Assembly (NCBI GenBank): GCA_900291925.1
Contig: UWYS01000005.1
Location: 682,001 to 746,000 of the forward strand
Length of the DNA stretch: 64,000 bases
From: Thecaphora thlaspeos
Lineage: Eukaryota > Basidiomycota > Ustilaginomycetes > Urocystidales > Glomosporiaceae
Direction of reading: 5' to 3'
Below are positions 1 through 10,872 of the stretch, piece by piece. Each line of letters opens with the position of its first letter. The first letter of the stretch is position 1. A model generated the notes under the pieces. That model did no database searches and was not told the DNA's origin. It was given only the letters and a program-made list of their open reading frames with translations. The position numbers and the translations under genes are program-made.

Positions 1-156
1 GAAGCGGCGAACGACTCGTATCATGCCGCCTACAGCACGATTCAAACGGGCTTTTCTGGTATGAACGGTCCGGCGATCGGCGTTCTTTACGCGTCGGGCA
101 GCAGGATGCAGGCGGTCGAGGGCATCGGTAGCGGCGGCGGGCGGCGCATCATCTGA
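1..156 (+). CDS. C-terminal fragment of an unrecognised protein
   Basis: An open frame runs from the window edge to a TGA at 154-156 and gives 51 residues rich in Gly, Ala and Ser, ending in GGGRRII. Codons favour G or C in third position, as in the confident genes here, so this is probably the last part of a real gene. The fragment carries no motif I recognise, and the rest of the gene lies outside the window. It could also be a chance open frame. Confidence 0.4.
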   Translation, partial: EAANDSYHAAYSTIQTGFSGMNGPAIGVLYASGSRMQAVEGIGSGGGRRII

Positions 157-1533
157 AGCTGAGCTTTTGGTCTCCCTCCACCCGGCTCGTCCCGAGGTTC
201 TCATCCTTGGCGTTGCCGGAAGACTATACCCACTCGTGAGGAGAGCCAACGGCTCTCGAGACCGCGCGTCTGGCCGCCGTACCCCGGCCTGCCTTATGCG
301 GGCAGCCGTCGGTATCGCATCGAGCGGAAGGCGTCGCACCCCAAGGAACGCTCGCTGCTCGTCGCTGCGTGTGGTGCCCGCACCGCTATGGCCCTCGCCC
401 GCTATACCCATTCTTCTTCCCCCCCTTCATCGGAAAACCTTTGGGGATGAGGAGACATGTTGCCCCTCCACCTCTCTAACCCTCCGTCCATGGTTCCCTC
501 TCTCCGCCTGCCCTAGCTGCGCTGGTGGTAGCTGTCTCGAGGACCCCGCGGACGCCGAAGGCTGGTCTCTTCACGCATCCTGTGACATCGCTGATCGTCG
601 TATCATCGACAGCATCGGCAGCTTGAATCCTCTGCTCGCGCCCCTGCTCCGATGCAGCACCTTCGACTGGTCTCGGCCTTCGCCCAGTCGAGCTGGATAC
701 TCGTCGATCGGAAGCATCAAAGGAATATCGCCTCATCTCGTCCGCTTAGTCCCGCATAGCATACAACACGATTCTGAACATAGCCTCCCCTACACTACTA
801 CTACTTGCAGAACCCGATATAGGATACAGACGACACACGCACACACTCGTGTTGACCGACATGGAGGCGCGGTGGCGGGGAAGTTGCTTGGCCATGCGCC
901 GCGCCCTCTGCTTTCCATCTCTCGCAACCCTCCTGTTTTTTTTTTTAATTCTCTATCCCCTCGCTCGCCCGTCTCGATTGACGGGACACAGAGGAGCATC
1001 TGACGGCGCCGTAACGGTGCTGGCAGCAATAGATGTCGATATGGCCGGATAGCGCTGGCTGTGCGAGAGCCACGAAGAGATGCTGCTGCGAGATGGTGCG
1101 AGCTGGGCGCTGGGTTGGCCATGCGCCATCCTCTGCCCCCGGCCAAGAAAGTGGAGCAAGGGACGGTGAAAGCATGGCACACGGCACACGGCACAGCAGA
1201 CCCGCGTCCCTCAGCGAGGTCGCCAGCCTGCCTGCCTACCTACACCCTGCGTGCTGGCTGTGCCTGCCCGCCACGCCGGAGACGACCCACGTCAATCTAC
1301 CCATCCCACCACATCTTCCGCCGCCGCCACGCCATCCACCTCGCACCCTCGCCACACCCCTGCTCTAGATCTGCTGACTAGAGGCCGGCGCGGCCACCCT
1401 GATCGCTCGGCCCTCGGTCAAGGTCGACGCTCCCTCATCGGCTCTTCCCCAGCCGTCACCGGCACCGCCTGCTTGACCGACCTCCGCTATAGACGCTTCG
1501 CCCGTGCTAACGCCGGCCGGCTGGACACCAATC
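157..1533. other. Intergenic region upstream of the F-box/WD40 gene
   Basis: This 1.4 kb stretch holds no gene I can support. Several frames are open (for example 167-1003 on + and 790-1194 on -), but their translations are low-complexity Arg/Pro/Ser text without domains, as expected in GC-rich DNA. The part after about 1200 is C-rich on the + strand and resembles a fungal promoter or 5' leader leading to the ATG at 1534. Confidence 0.5.
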
Positions 1534-4143
1534 ATGTCCTCCGATACCACACCTCTCGCCTCACCCCCAACTTCCGCCTCCCGCTCGACCCGCTCCTCCT
1601 CGGCCGCCCGTTGCGCAGAGGCAGCAGTCAGACCTCTGCCTCTCACCCCAACGGGTATCCACCTGGGCATGCCCGCCATACATCTCCAACACCGCCCAGG
1701 CGCATCACAATCCGGCACCCGCGCCGCCATCCAGCCTCAGCGCACTGCCTCCTCATCCTCGATCAATGATGCTGCACATGCCGGTGCCTCCGCTGCCTCT
1801 TCGTCCTCTTCCGGCTACTTTGACGCAGCCCGGACCACACATATGCCTCGGGAACCCTTCACTTCCGTCACGGCCTGCTCGCGCTCCCAGTCGCCCGAAG
1901 ACCAGAGGACGAGGACCGTCGCAAATCGCGGCGGCAGGCGAGCGCTGATACGGTCTGGCACTAGTGGGTCGCTCACCGTCTCGTCCTCACCCCCAGTCAC
2001 ACCCGGATCGGAAGTCAACTCGCCATTTGCGTTGCTTTCTAGACGGAGGTCCGTCGACACATCGGATCCAGAGACTACGCCGGGCGACGCCACTTCAGCA
2101 GCAGGACGGCTACATGGCGCAGCGAAAGGCCACGAGACGGCAGTTGCACAGGGTCTCCTCGACACGGCACAGGACGCGGCCTGCTTCGTCGATGCGGACA
2201 AGCCCAAGATCGACTTTTTCACCCGGCTGCCCTTTGAGCTGGCGCTCTACATCCTCTATCACCTCACATCGCATCAGGATCTGCTGCGCGCCTCGGCTGT
2301 CAGCCGTACGTGGCGGCTGATGGCGACCGACAACGCCGTCTGGCGCGAGCGCTTCTTTCAGAACCCGGGCTGGGCCATCCGCAGCGATGCCGAGCTCGTG
2401 CTGCAGCGTCAGGACCAGAAGCAGAAGGCTGCAGCGCAAGTCGCCAGGCGGCGCGAGGACAAGCTGAAGAGGGAAGAGCGCAAAGTCGCCAGCGCGGCCC
2501 GCCTCTCTTCTCTGCGCTCGTGGAGGGAGACGCTTCACATCCCGTCGCTGCCGGACCTCTCGTCACTCAGCCTGACAGCCTCGGCGTCGCTTAGCCTGGG
2601 TGGGTCCGCCTCACTGGGCTACTCGAGCTTATCGACAACCAGGGCCGCTTCCGAGCAGGTCTCGACGCCATCTGCTACATCGTCGTCGACGAGCGGACCA
2701 AGCGGTCGCTTCGGCTTCTTCTCCAGTCCAGCGCGCGGCTCTCTCACCCCTGCAGGACGAAGGAGGGCCCAGCAAGCGTCGGCTGGCGCCACAAGCATCA
2801 GCAGCGCAAACGCCGCCGCAGCTGACGCCGACACGTCCATCGGGTCCATCGGTGCCGAGACCGACGGCGAGAGTGCCTCGGTGACCGTCGCGCACGATGA
2901 CGAGGAAAAACGTGAGGAGAGCTTCGTGTCCTCTCTGAACTGGCGGAAGCTCTATCGCGACCGCTCGATCCTGGAGCAGCGATGGCGGAAGTGTCGCGTC
3001 GCCGGAGGGTACGATCTGGTCGAAGCCCGGCCAAAGTCACGATCCTCTCCGCGTGCCTTTGAGCCGTCGAAGCGCTACCTGCTCGGCCACACCGACGGCG
3101 TCTACTGCGTCAGGCACGACGAGGGCGTCGGCACGGGTACCGAGGGCAAGGTGGTCTCAGGATCGCGCGACCGCACGATCCGCGTATGGGATACCGAGAC
3201 GGGCGACTGCCGCCACATCCTCAAGGGCCACAGCGCCAGTGTCCTCTCGCTGCAGTACGACGACCAAATCCTCGTGAGTGGGAGCTCGGACAGCCTTGTC
3301 TTTGTGTGGGACTTTGGCGGCGTGCTGGCCACTACGCATCAGGAGAAGAAGGTGGGCGAGGAAGGGGATCGCGTCGTCGGGGCTGCATGGGGCGACGGGG
3401 AAGCCACGCTCGGCCAAACGGCGGGCAACGACGGCGAGGCAGCGTCGCCGACGATGACTTCAGCCGACAGCGACGGCCACTTGAGACCGATCGTCCACAC
3501 GAGCCGGAAGGTGGTGGCCAAGCTGCGAGGCCACACGTCTGGCGTGCTCGACGTGGCCTTTGACGACAAGTGGATCGTCTCATGCAGCAAGGACACGACG
3601 GTGCGCGTGTGGAAGCGCGACGACTTCTCCTTCCACCGACGCTACGCGGGACACTCTGGGCCGGTCAATGCGGCACGCCTGCAGGACAGCCGGGTGGTGA
3701 GCGCGGCGGGTGACGGGAGCATCCACCTGTGGCAGATTGCGAGCGGCGAGACGCTGCGGACGTTTGCCGGACACGAGCGCGGGCTGGCGTGCATCGCCTT
3801 CAGCGGCAACATGGTGATCAGCGGGAGCAACGACCAGACAATCCGGACGTGGGACGCTGAGAGGGGGACGTGCCTGAGCATCTTCAAGGGGCACGAACAC
3901 CTTGTGCGGGCCGTGGCGTACGACGGCAGCAGGAGGCTGATTGTCAGCGGCGGATACGACAAGCGCATCAAGCTGTGGGATGCGGACGCTCCGGAAAGCC
4001 CGGTGAGGGAGATCAAGGCGCACGTCGCGAGGATCTTTGACATCGAGTTCGACTGTACTCGCATCGTCTCGGCCAGCGAGGACCAGGCGGTGTGTATCAG
4101 CTCGTTCGGCGGCAGCGGTATCGAGGCAAGCTTGTTCGTATGA
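1534..4143 (+). CDS. F-box and WD40-repeat protein (SCF substrate receptor)
   Basis: Single-exon gene of 869 codons. An upstream GTG at 1504 is in frame, but the first ATG (MSSDTTPLASP) at 1534 is the likely start. The first 230 residues are Ser/Thr/Ala-rich and probably disordered. An F-box follows (FFTRLPFELALYILYHLTS, then a Trp-containing tail), then a basic stretch and a second Ser-rich linker. The C-terminal 370 residues form about seven WD40 repeats with typical GH...WD signatures (SGSRDRTIRVWD, SGSNDQTIRTWD, SGGYDKRIKLWD). By family (Cdc4, Met30, Pop1, beta-TrCP) such proteins bind Skp1 through the F-box and hold phosphorylated substrates on the propeller for SCF ubiquitination. The repeats alone do not identify the orthologue or substrate. 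An insertion of about 60 residues separates WD repeats 2 and 3. Confidence 0.93.
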   Translation: MSSDTTPLASPPTSASRSTRSSSAARCAEAAVRPLPLTPTGIHLGMPAIHLQHRPGASQSGTRAAIQPQRTASSSSINDAAHAGASAASSSSSGYFDAARTTHMPREPFTSVTACSRSQSPEDQRTRTVANRGGRRALIRSGTSGSLTVSSSPPVTPGSEVNSPFALLSRRRSVDTSDPETTPGDATSAAGRLHGAAKGHETAVAQGLLDTAQDAACFVDADKPKIDFFTRLPFELALYILYHLTSHQDLLRASAVSRTWRLMATDNAVWRERFFQNPGWAIRSDAELVLQRQDQKQKAAAQVARRREDKLKREERKVASAARLSSLRSWRETLHIPSLPDLSSLSLTASASLSLGGSASLGYSSLSTTRAASEQVSTPSATSSSTSGPSGRFGFFSSPARGSLTPAGRRRAQQASAGATSISSANAAAADADTSIGSIGAETDGESASVTVAHDDEEKREESFVSSLNWRKLYRDRSILEQRWRKCRVAGGYDLVEARPKSRSSPRAFEPSKRYLLGHTDGVYCVRHDEGVGTGTEGKVVSGSRDRTIRVWDTETGDCRHILKGHSASVLSLQYDDQILVSGSSDSLVFVWDFGGVLATTHQEKKVGEEGDRVVGAAWGDGEATLGQTAGNDGEAASPTMTSADSDGHLRPIVHTSRKVVAKLRGHTSGVLDVAFDDKWIVSCSKDTTVRVWKRDDFSFHRRYAGHSGPVNAARLQDSRVVSAAGDGSIHLWQIASGETLRTFAGHERGLACIAFSGNMVISGSNDQTIRTWDAERGTCLSIFKGHEHLVRAVAYDGSRRLIVSGGYDKRIKLWDADAPESPVREIKAHVARIFDIEFDCTRIVSASEDQAVCISSFGGSGIEASLFV

Positions 4144-4482
4144 TGAAGATGAGGGAGACAGAAGGGGAGGAAAGTACCTCGTATGTCGACCCGTCAATGG
4201 TTCCCGCTCCCATTGATGGGCTGAGCGATGTCGATGCACATACAGCAGCCCCGTAGCAGAGAGAAGCGAGAGCGCAGAGAGTAGTGTTGGTCATGCTGGA
4301 GGGAGTGTGGGGTGTTGGTCTCGCCTCAGACCCGGAACTCGGAAGCGCTTGTACGCTCTGCGGCACGCCGCCAACGCGGGCTAGAACACGCACGCACGAG
4401 CCCAATGCGCTTCTTCTCTTCTCCCGCCACTTCTTTCACACTTGAGCTTAGCAACCTCTCAAAACACAGACTCACCTACGCA

Positions 4483-5937
4483 ATGTCCAACGACCACTCG
4501 ACAACGCTGGCGAACTACACTGCCTCGCTCTCGCTCTCGTCCGACGAGTCGGACGCCTACTCGCAGCAGGAGGCCGTCATCCAAGACGCAGAGGCTTTCG
4601 TGAAGGTGCGCTGCTCAACCCCTGCATCTCTCCAGTGCCGGGAGAACCTACCGACGTCGTGCGAATTATCTCTGGATTCCGTGTCATTCTTGCAGAAGGC
4701 GTTCCAGAACCACGATCCTTCGCATGACTGGCACCATGGTAGGTCTCTGTTCGCGCCCCTCTCTCCCTCCTTCCCGCTGTCGTCAAAGGTTGGAGCTATA
4801 CAGAGCTGACTTTGTCCTTCCCTTGACCTCGAGGTGCGCGACGTAAAGTCCATAGAGTCCGCCAATTGGCGCTCTCGCTCCGCAACAGCCCCGAGGTAGC
4901 CGGCGAAGACGTCGATCTGCTCGTCCTGGAGCTTGGCGCGTAGGTCCTGTTCCTCCCCTCCCCTCCCCTTCCCGCCTCTTCGCTTCCTCCGGGAGGTTGC
5001 TGACGTTCCCCCCCTTTTCTCCCCCATCGTGACAACATCGTCTGGCTCTCAGGCTATTCCACGATCTCAACGACGCGAAATACACCACATCCACCACCTA
5101 CGCTTCCGGTTCTCGACCCGTCATCTCTTCTTTCTTCACCTCTAGCGCCGCCTTCGTACTGAGCGACGCGCAGAAGGAACAGATCATCAAGATTGTCGAC
5201 AACGTCAGCTGGTCTAAGGACTGTCGCCGATGCGAAGCAAGAGAACGTAGCGCACGCCTTGGCGAGGAACTGAGGGCGGAAGAGCAGGAGCTCGATCAGT
5301 GGTTGGCAGGGTGTAGAGAGTTTTGGTGTGTCAGCGACGCGGATCGCTTGGATGCTATTGGGAGCATTGGTGAGTCGAGTCGTCTCGTGTTGGGATGTAC
5401 ACAGGGATAGGGAGAGCTGACGATGGACATATTGGGGCATCATCCATCGTTCGTCGACAGGTATCATGCGTTGTGCGGCCTTTAGCGCCATCAAGATGCG
5501 TCCGCTCTACGTCCCGCCCAACAACGCGCAGATGGACAGCAGACCACCAGCCGAACAGGGCGAGGGATACAACGGTAGCGCTGTCGCGCACTTCCACGAA
5601 AAGTGAGTCTCTGCTCCTCGTCGTGACATGAAAACTGGGGCAAGGAGACTGACTGCAGAGTTCGTTCTGCGGCGACACTTCGACAGACTAGTCAAGATCC
5701 GTGGAGACCGACTCTTCACACAAGCGGCCAAGGTAGAGGCAGAGAGGAGACAGCAGATGGTAAGTCCCCCCCTCCACCCCGCTCCTGACACGTGAAGAGA
5801 CGGCACGGTATGGCGCTGAAACTGACACTCCGCCACGTCTATCGTCGACGTGCACGTAGATGACATCCTTCCTCACAGAGCTAGACCTAGAGTGGATGGT
5901 CGCCTCGCAGGGCGCAGATATGGCCAGGATGGGCTGA
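4483..5937 (+). CDS. HD-domain metal-dependent phosphohydrolase, seven exons
   Basis: Reconstructed from exons 4483-4605, 4696-4738, 4834-4939, 5053-5369, 5461-5602, 5687-5759 and 5860-5937, all joined by GT-AG introns that keep frame. The start is MSNDHSTTLANY. The metal-binding signature is spread over several exons: HDPSHDWHH in exon 2, LFHDL across the start of exon 4 (the His-Asp pair), and SDADRLDAIG at the end of exon 4 (the last Asp). This order fits the compact HD phosphohydrolases related to bacterial YedJ/YpgQ, which hydrolyse nucleotides or similar phosphates; the substrate cannot be read here. The C-terminal tail (HFHEKLVKIRGDRLF) matches the family ending. The acceptor for exon 3 is the least certain boundary. 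Confidence 0.85.
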
Positions 5938-6098
5938 CGATCGTCCTCGGCGGTATTTCTGCGTTCTGCATACGCATCTGTCGATTCGCGTCGTTTACAC
6001 AGGTGCAATTTACAAGAAACAGACGACGTCTTTGCGCTTGACTAAAAGAGCAGGCGAGGGTAGAATTAGGGTAACTGGTTCAAGGCCGCGGGGGACTG

Positions 6099-7918
6099 CT
6101 ACACAACGCCGTTCCAGCACAGATCCGTCCTTACGCCGAGATGCGTCAGGTCGGCCGACGGCGTATCTGCGATGGAAACGACGAGTTTCTTGGCCCGCGG
6201 CGCTGTACCGTCCCTCAACGCTTCGAGGCCGCGTCTAGGTTTGTTCGCGATGGTGCAAAAGAACAATATGAGGTCAGTACGACCTACTCGGCACGATAGA
6301 AAACGGGGGAAGAACAGCATCTCACCGAATGCCAGCTAGACCGTCTGGAATCACCTCAGGACGGACGGGTACGAGGTCGCCGGATTTCAGGAGCGTGTAC
6401 GTCTCGTCGAGAGTGGTGCGCGAGAAGGCACTATTGCCGTAGAACTGAGATTCAGGGGTAGAGGAACGGGGGGGGGAGCGTAAGATGGGGGAGGCAAGTT
6501 AGCGCTGGATCTCTGCGCTTGCATGCTTTCGAACGAGGAAGCAGGGGAGAAGGACAACTCACGGTAGTTGAGAAGCTGATCTTGTGAACCTTGACCTACC
6601 TAACGACGGCATGCTGTGCGTCGCGGATCGTCTTGATCTCGTCGACAAAGTCCTGCTTGGGATTATCAGCGAGGCAGACGAGCTCGCCCACCACTTCGTC
6701 ATCGCTGGCGGTAGCGAGAGCCTCGAAGCAGAGGTTGGCCGTCTTGCTCGCGACGCAGTCGATCGCAAACGCCAGCTTACTCCGCGTGACCTCGCTGACC
6801 TGCTCAAGGATCGTCTCGTCGCTGTCGTATCGATCTACGCAGGATGCGACACCGATGCCGCGCAGGTAGTCAAAGTTACTGGGCGAGGCGATCGCAATGA
6901 CGCGCAGACCGCTCAGAGATGCTAGCTGCGCCGCGTAGATGCCCGTCACCGCCCCTCCGCCGTAGATGAGGATCCATTGACCTTTCACCGAAGCGTGCGA
7001 GCGTCTCGTCGGTCCTCGTTCTGTCGTCGTCGTAATGGCAGAAGCGGCGGCGTCGGCAGCAGGAAGGCGAAAGAACCAGTACAGGATGACGGTCGCCGTC
7101 ACGAGGCCCGTACCGATGGTAGCAGCCTCGTCGTCTCGAATCCTATCGGGCACCTTTCCGACGGTATCAGCCTTTGCTATGCTAAAATGTTGGTACGCTC
7201 CAGCGCGGCTCTCTCGCGAATCAGCGCAAGTCCACACCCTATCTCCCACCTTGAACGTGGTCGCGGCCGACGCTCCGACCTGTTCGACGATACCGGCGAC
7301 ATCGCGGCCGAGAACCCAAGGCCATTCGGCGATTCCGAAGTTGTACGAGACGCTCTTCCAGTGGACGGGGTTGAGGCCGACGGCGACGTTGCGGATCAAC
7401 ATCTCGTCCCCTGCCTGGATGCGTGGACGCGGCCAGTGAGAGTGCAGTTCAAAGGATCGTTCTCATCCCTGCCGACAGGAACGGACGACAAGTGCGTCGG
7501 TCAGCTCGATGGCAGTGTCGCTCCTCTTGCCGTTGAGGACGGCAGGGTGAGTTGCTGAGTCCGACGGTGGTGTGCTGGGGCCAGAGGAAGATGACGAGAA
7601 GGAGAAAGAGCCCGGCGAGAGCAGAGAGGTAGATGATGCTTCCAGCGTCGGACTGGAGGGCGTGGGAGGCGAGGGAACGTCGTCCCACCCTGCTCCGAGG
7701 ATGGCATCAACTAGACTGGGAGTCAGCAGCGAGAGAGCGCTAGCACGCTGCTTGTCCGTGTACAGCTGACCGTGAGCGTAGGATCGGTGCGGCTGCTGCT
7801 GCTTTCCGTATTCGGAGGCGCGGATCGCGTCGATGGAGATGGGAGCGGTAGACGTGCTGGACGCCATCTTGTCGTTCTGGCCGGGGGTGGTCGAGGCGAG
7901 AGAGAGGGAGGTGCTCAT
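6099..7918 (-). pseudogene. Zinc-binding-dehydrogenase-like enoyl reductase, interrupted by two in-frame stops
   Basis: Exons 6563-7918, 6326-6444 and 6099-6234 give an MDR-superfamily protein. It has a GroES-like part (LIRNVAVGLNPVHWKS, GRDVAGIVEQVG), a Rossmann part (ILIYGGGAVTGIYAAQLA) and a typical end (RRGLEALRDGTAPRAKKLVV). The family comprises fungal trans-acting enoyl reductase-like oxidoreductases, which are NADPH-dependent and usually lack zinc. Within the first exon the frame is crossed by TGA at 7463-7465, just before ERSFELHSHW, and by TAG at 6596-6598, just before VKVHKISFSTT. The text on both sides of each stop is family-like and stays in one frame. The start is uncertain: ATG at 7918 or 7867, followed by about 140 Ser/Pro-rich residues unusual for this family. 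Either the gene is decaying, or the stops are read through, removed or sequence errors. It diverges from the gene at 9123. Confidence 0.65.
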
Positions 7919-9122
7919 CAAGCTGTCCGGGCAACAACGAGCAAGCAAATGGCAACCAACGAGCTTCACAGGAAAGGCGGGACGATGACGCGGAGCAGCA
8001 AAGTGTTGGCCGACCCTAGAGGAGCGAAGTACAAGCAAATCAGCTTGTCGTTTGGCCCGAAACGGAGACGAGCCGGCGAAAAGAAGGCGTCACAGGCTGA
8101 AAGGTGGTTCCAGGGTCATTGCGGTGAGGGCTACGGCGGCGGTGAGCGGAACGAGTCCTCCGGCAAGCACAAAGGCAAGGGCGTAGGAAGAGCAAGCGAC
8201 GCTTGTCGGGCTATGTAGACGCAGCCACGACGCTCTCACATCATCCCCTTTGTACCACATCGTGCAGTCTGTGGAACGGCAACTGAGGAGAGAGCGAGTT
8301 GGGGTGCCAAGTGTCGAAAGCTGGAGGATGGTGGTGTTCTAGGGAGGATGTCGCTTCCTCGAGGGACGAGGAAATGGCGTCAGTCTCGTTGGCGGCTGCT
8401 GCGCGGAAGCACGTCAGAGCTGTCAAACGACGCGAGCTAGAAATGAAGCACGACATCCCGCCTGTCGCCATCACCACCACTACCACCATCGTCGCCAAGC
8501 GTCTATATAACTAATTTACAGCACCTCTGTAGCTTCGCCTAGCACCGTTAGCGTCTTTGTGCGATGAGTCAAACGATCAACATCGCTGTCGTGACCCGCT
8601 GCTCGACAGGAAGTGGCCTTTGAACCAAGGTGGATAGAGGCGAGGATCCGCTAGAGTCAAGAAACCTACGGCCCTTCATCGTAGTCAAGCAGCGCAACAG
8701 GGGCATGCCGCTACGAGACTCGTGATATCTACCTACATGGGCTATCAGGCTTGAAAACGCCCCTTGAGCAAGGGCCCCCACATCACGGCCCACTGGTCAA
8801 TCTTAGTCGAGACGGGCCTCGTGCGCTCAGCCTGTCGTCAAGATTAGCGGTAGCTCTGCGCTCTCCGAGACGATTGTGACTTCAAAGGCACACATTCCGC
8901 CATTTCCTCCTCTACGGTGGCTCGCATGGATAGACTCTGCTGACTTGGAAACGGCACGGACTCCTACAGATAGGTTGAGGGGTCCCTTCCTCATAAGAAG
9001 GGAAGGTAGGTCTGCATCTCGAACGAGCGTCATCGCAAGCCCTTCCTTCCCTCCTCTCGCCTTTTCCTTGAAGCATCCCTTTACCGCCTGCGCACAGCTT
9101 AGCGCCCTCTACGAACTACAAC
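7919..9122. promoter_or_regulatory. Shared divergent promoter region of the two dehydrogenase-like genes
   Basis: This 1.2 kb lies between the start of the enoyl-reductase-like gene (minus) and the acyl-CoA dehydrogenase-like gene (plus). No credible gene is present; the open frames here are short and featureless. A TATA-like stretch (CTATATAA) sits near 8503-8510. The CT-rich stretch just before 9123 (CTTCCTTCCCTCCTCTCGCC) resembles a fungal 5' leader. Nothing identifies a specific regulator. Confidence 0.35.
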
Positions 9123-10555
9123 ATGGCACCCGCCGCTACTGCCTCAGCCCAGGCTGCGGACGCAGCCGTCGCGGGAAAGACGGCATCTTCACGCATCCAG
9201 CCGGACCCAGAGGTGGTCAAGTACCCCAGCTTCGAAGTGGACCCTTCGACGCCGGAAGAGTTCTACCAGTGGGCCGAGCAGGTCTCTGAGCTCTTGCACC
9301 AGGACGAGGCGATCCGCGATCGTGGCAACGTCATACCGTATCGCCAAGTGCAGCTGCTCAAGGATTTGGATCTGGTCACCTTGCTCGGACCCAAGTCGTC
9401 CGGCGGCGCAGGTCTTAGCTGAAAGACAGCCTACAATGTCATCCGTATCATCGCGCGCGGCGACGGTAGCCTGGGACAGTTGCTGGGATACCATTATCTC
9501 TGGTTCGGGGCCGCTGCGCTCGTAGGGACCGACGACCAGCGCAAGCGCATCGCCGACTGGCTCACGAGGAACAAGTACTTCATCGGTGACGCTGTCAATC
9601 CGCGCGACTCGGACCTCAAGGCCACCCAACACCCGGAAGATGCGAGCAAACTCGTCTTTACCGGCAAAAAGACGTTTAGCACCGGCAGCAAGGTCAGCGA
9701 TGTCACTATCCTCAAGGGCAGCCTGGCAGATGGCAAGCATGTCTTTGCTGCCGTGCTGAGCAAGCAGGAGGGAATCGTGTACAGAGACGAGTGGGTGGAC
9801 ACGCTCGGTATGCGCGGCACGCAGAGCGGTGATATCTCGATCAACAACGTCGTCGTACCCTGGGAGGACGCGCTCGGATACGTCGACAAGCAGTTTGTTG
9901 CGCTGGGCGCCTACAACGCTTTGAACCTGCCGCAGATCCAGGTGAGTCTACCGACGGACCGGCTTCACCTTGCATTCAAACTGCGCCACACTTGCTCACC
10001 TCGTGATTTTGTTTGCACGTCGCCGTTGCACGTTTGTCGCAGCTCCTCTTCACGGCCTTCTACCTGGGGATCGCCGAAGGCGCACTGGCACGCGGTCTAG
10101 CCTACACCAAGGCGAACACACGTGGATGGCCGTATACTCCTTCCCCTGCCTCACGCGGGACGGATGAGGCGTACATCCAGATGGGCTACGGTGATCTTCA
10201 AGCGCGTCTCTGGGCATCTCAAGCTCAGATCGAGCAAGTGATCGAGCAGGCCTCTACCATCCTTGACGCGCAGCCGCGCCAGAGCGTGACGGTGAAGCAG
10301 CGTGCGCACTTTGCCGTCCGCGTTGCCGCTACCAAGGTGAATGCGGTCGACTTCGGTCTCGAAATCACCAGCCAGATGTACGAACTCGCCGGCACTCGTG
10401 CCGTCAGTGGCAAGTATGGATTCGATGTCGCGTGGCGCGATCTTAGGACTCATTCCTTGCATGACCCCATCGCTCACAAGAGGGCAGAGGTGGAAAGGTA
10501 TGCCCTACATGGTCCCGGTCAGGATGGTTGGCCGACGCCGACTTGGTACACCTGA
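9123..10555 (+). pseudogene. Acyl-CoA dehydrogenase / DszC-SfnB-like flavoprotein with in-frame TGA
   Basis: Two exons (9123-9941 and 10043-10555) encode 443 codons of an acyl-CoA dehydrogenase-fold protein. The N-terminal helical domain contains LLGPKSSGGAGLS, the middle contains KKTFSTGSKVSD, DTLGMRGTQSGD and VPWEDALG, and the C-terminal helical domain contains GFDVAWRDLRTHSLHDPIAHK. The last motif and the GQLLGYHYLW segment point to the FMN/FAD monooxygenase-like branch (DszC, SfnB) rather than beta-oxidation enzymes. Codon 100 is TGA (9420-9422), between GGAGLS and KTAYNVIRII. I expect Trp there in relatives, so a TGG-to-TGA change is the simplest reading. Apart from this stop the gene looks intact and splices cleanly. 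No C-terminal peroxisomal signal is visible (it ends in WYT). Confidence 0.72.
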
Positions 10556-10872
10556 GCGAGCGATGGCTGGCGTGTTGAGGTTTGGTGGTGCTTCTGGTGT
10601 GCTTGTCAGAGAGAGTTGGTCGACAGAGTTTTTTGTGATGCCCTGGGCGTTCATAGAAGTGTGTTTTCGTTCTCCGAGAGGGTATGCTTTGAGGAATGGA
10701 GCATGCATTGGTTTGTAAAGTACAGACGTGATCGGTGGTGCGTTCGAGACAGGGTCAGGGTCGGGGTCGGGGAGAGGGTGTGGTCTATGCCTTCGTGCTG
10801 ACCTTCTTTGCCTTCTTCTCCTTCCTGGCGTTGGGCTCGCCGTCTTTGAAGGAAGGCTTGTCCTTCTCGGGA

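Noticed and set aside
9408..9425. 18-nt GT-AG segment with a GTCTT/AAGAC hairpin spanning the TGA as a micro-intron
   Set aside because: Removing it deletes conserved residues (LS and the expected Trp) and the length is far below any normal fungal intron.
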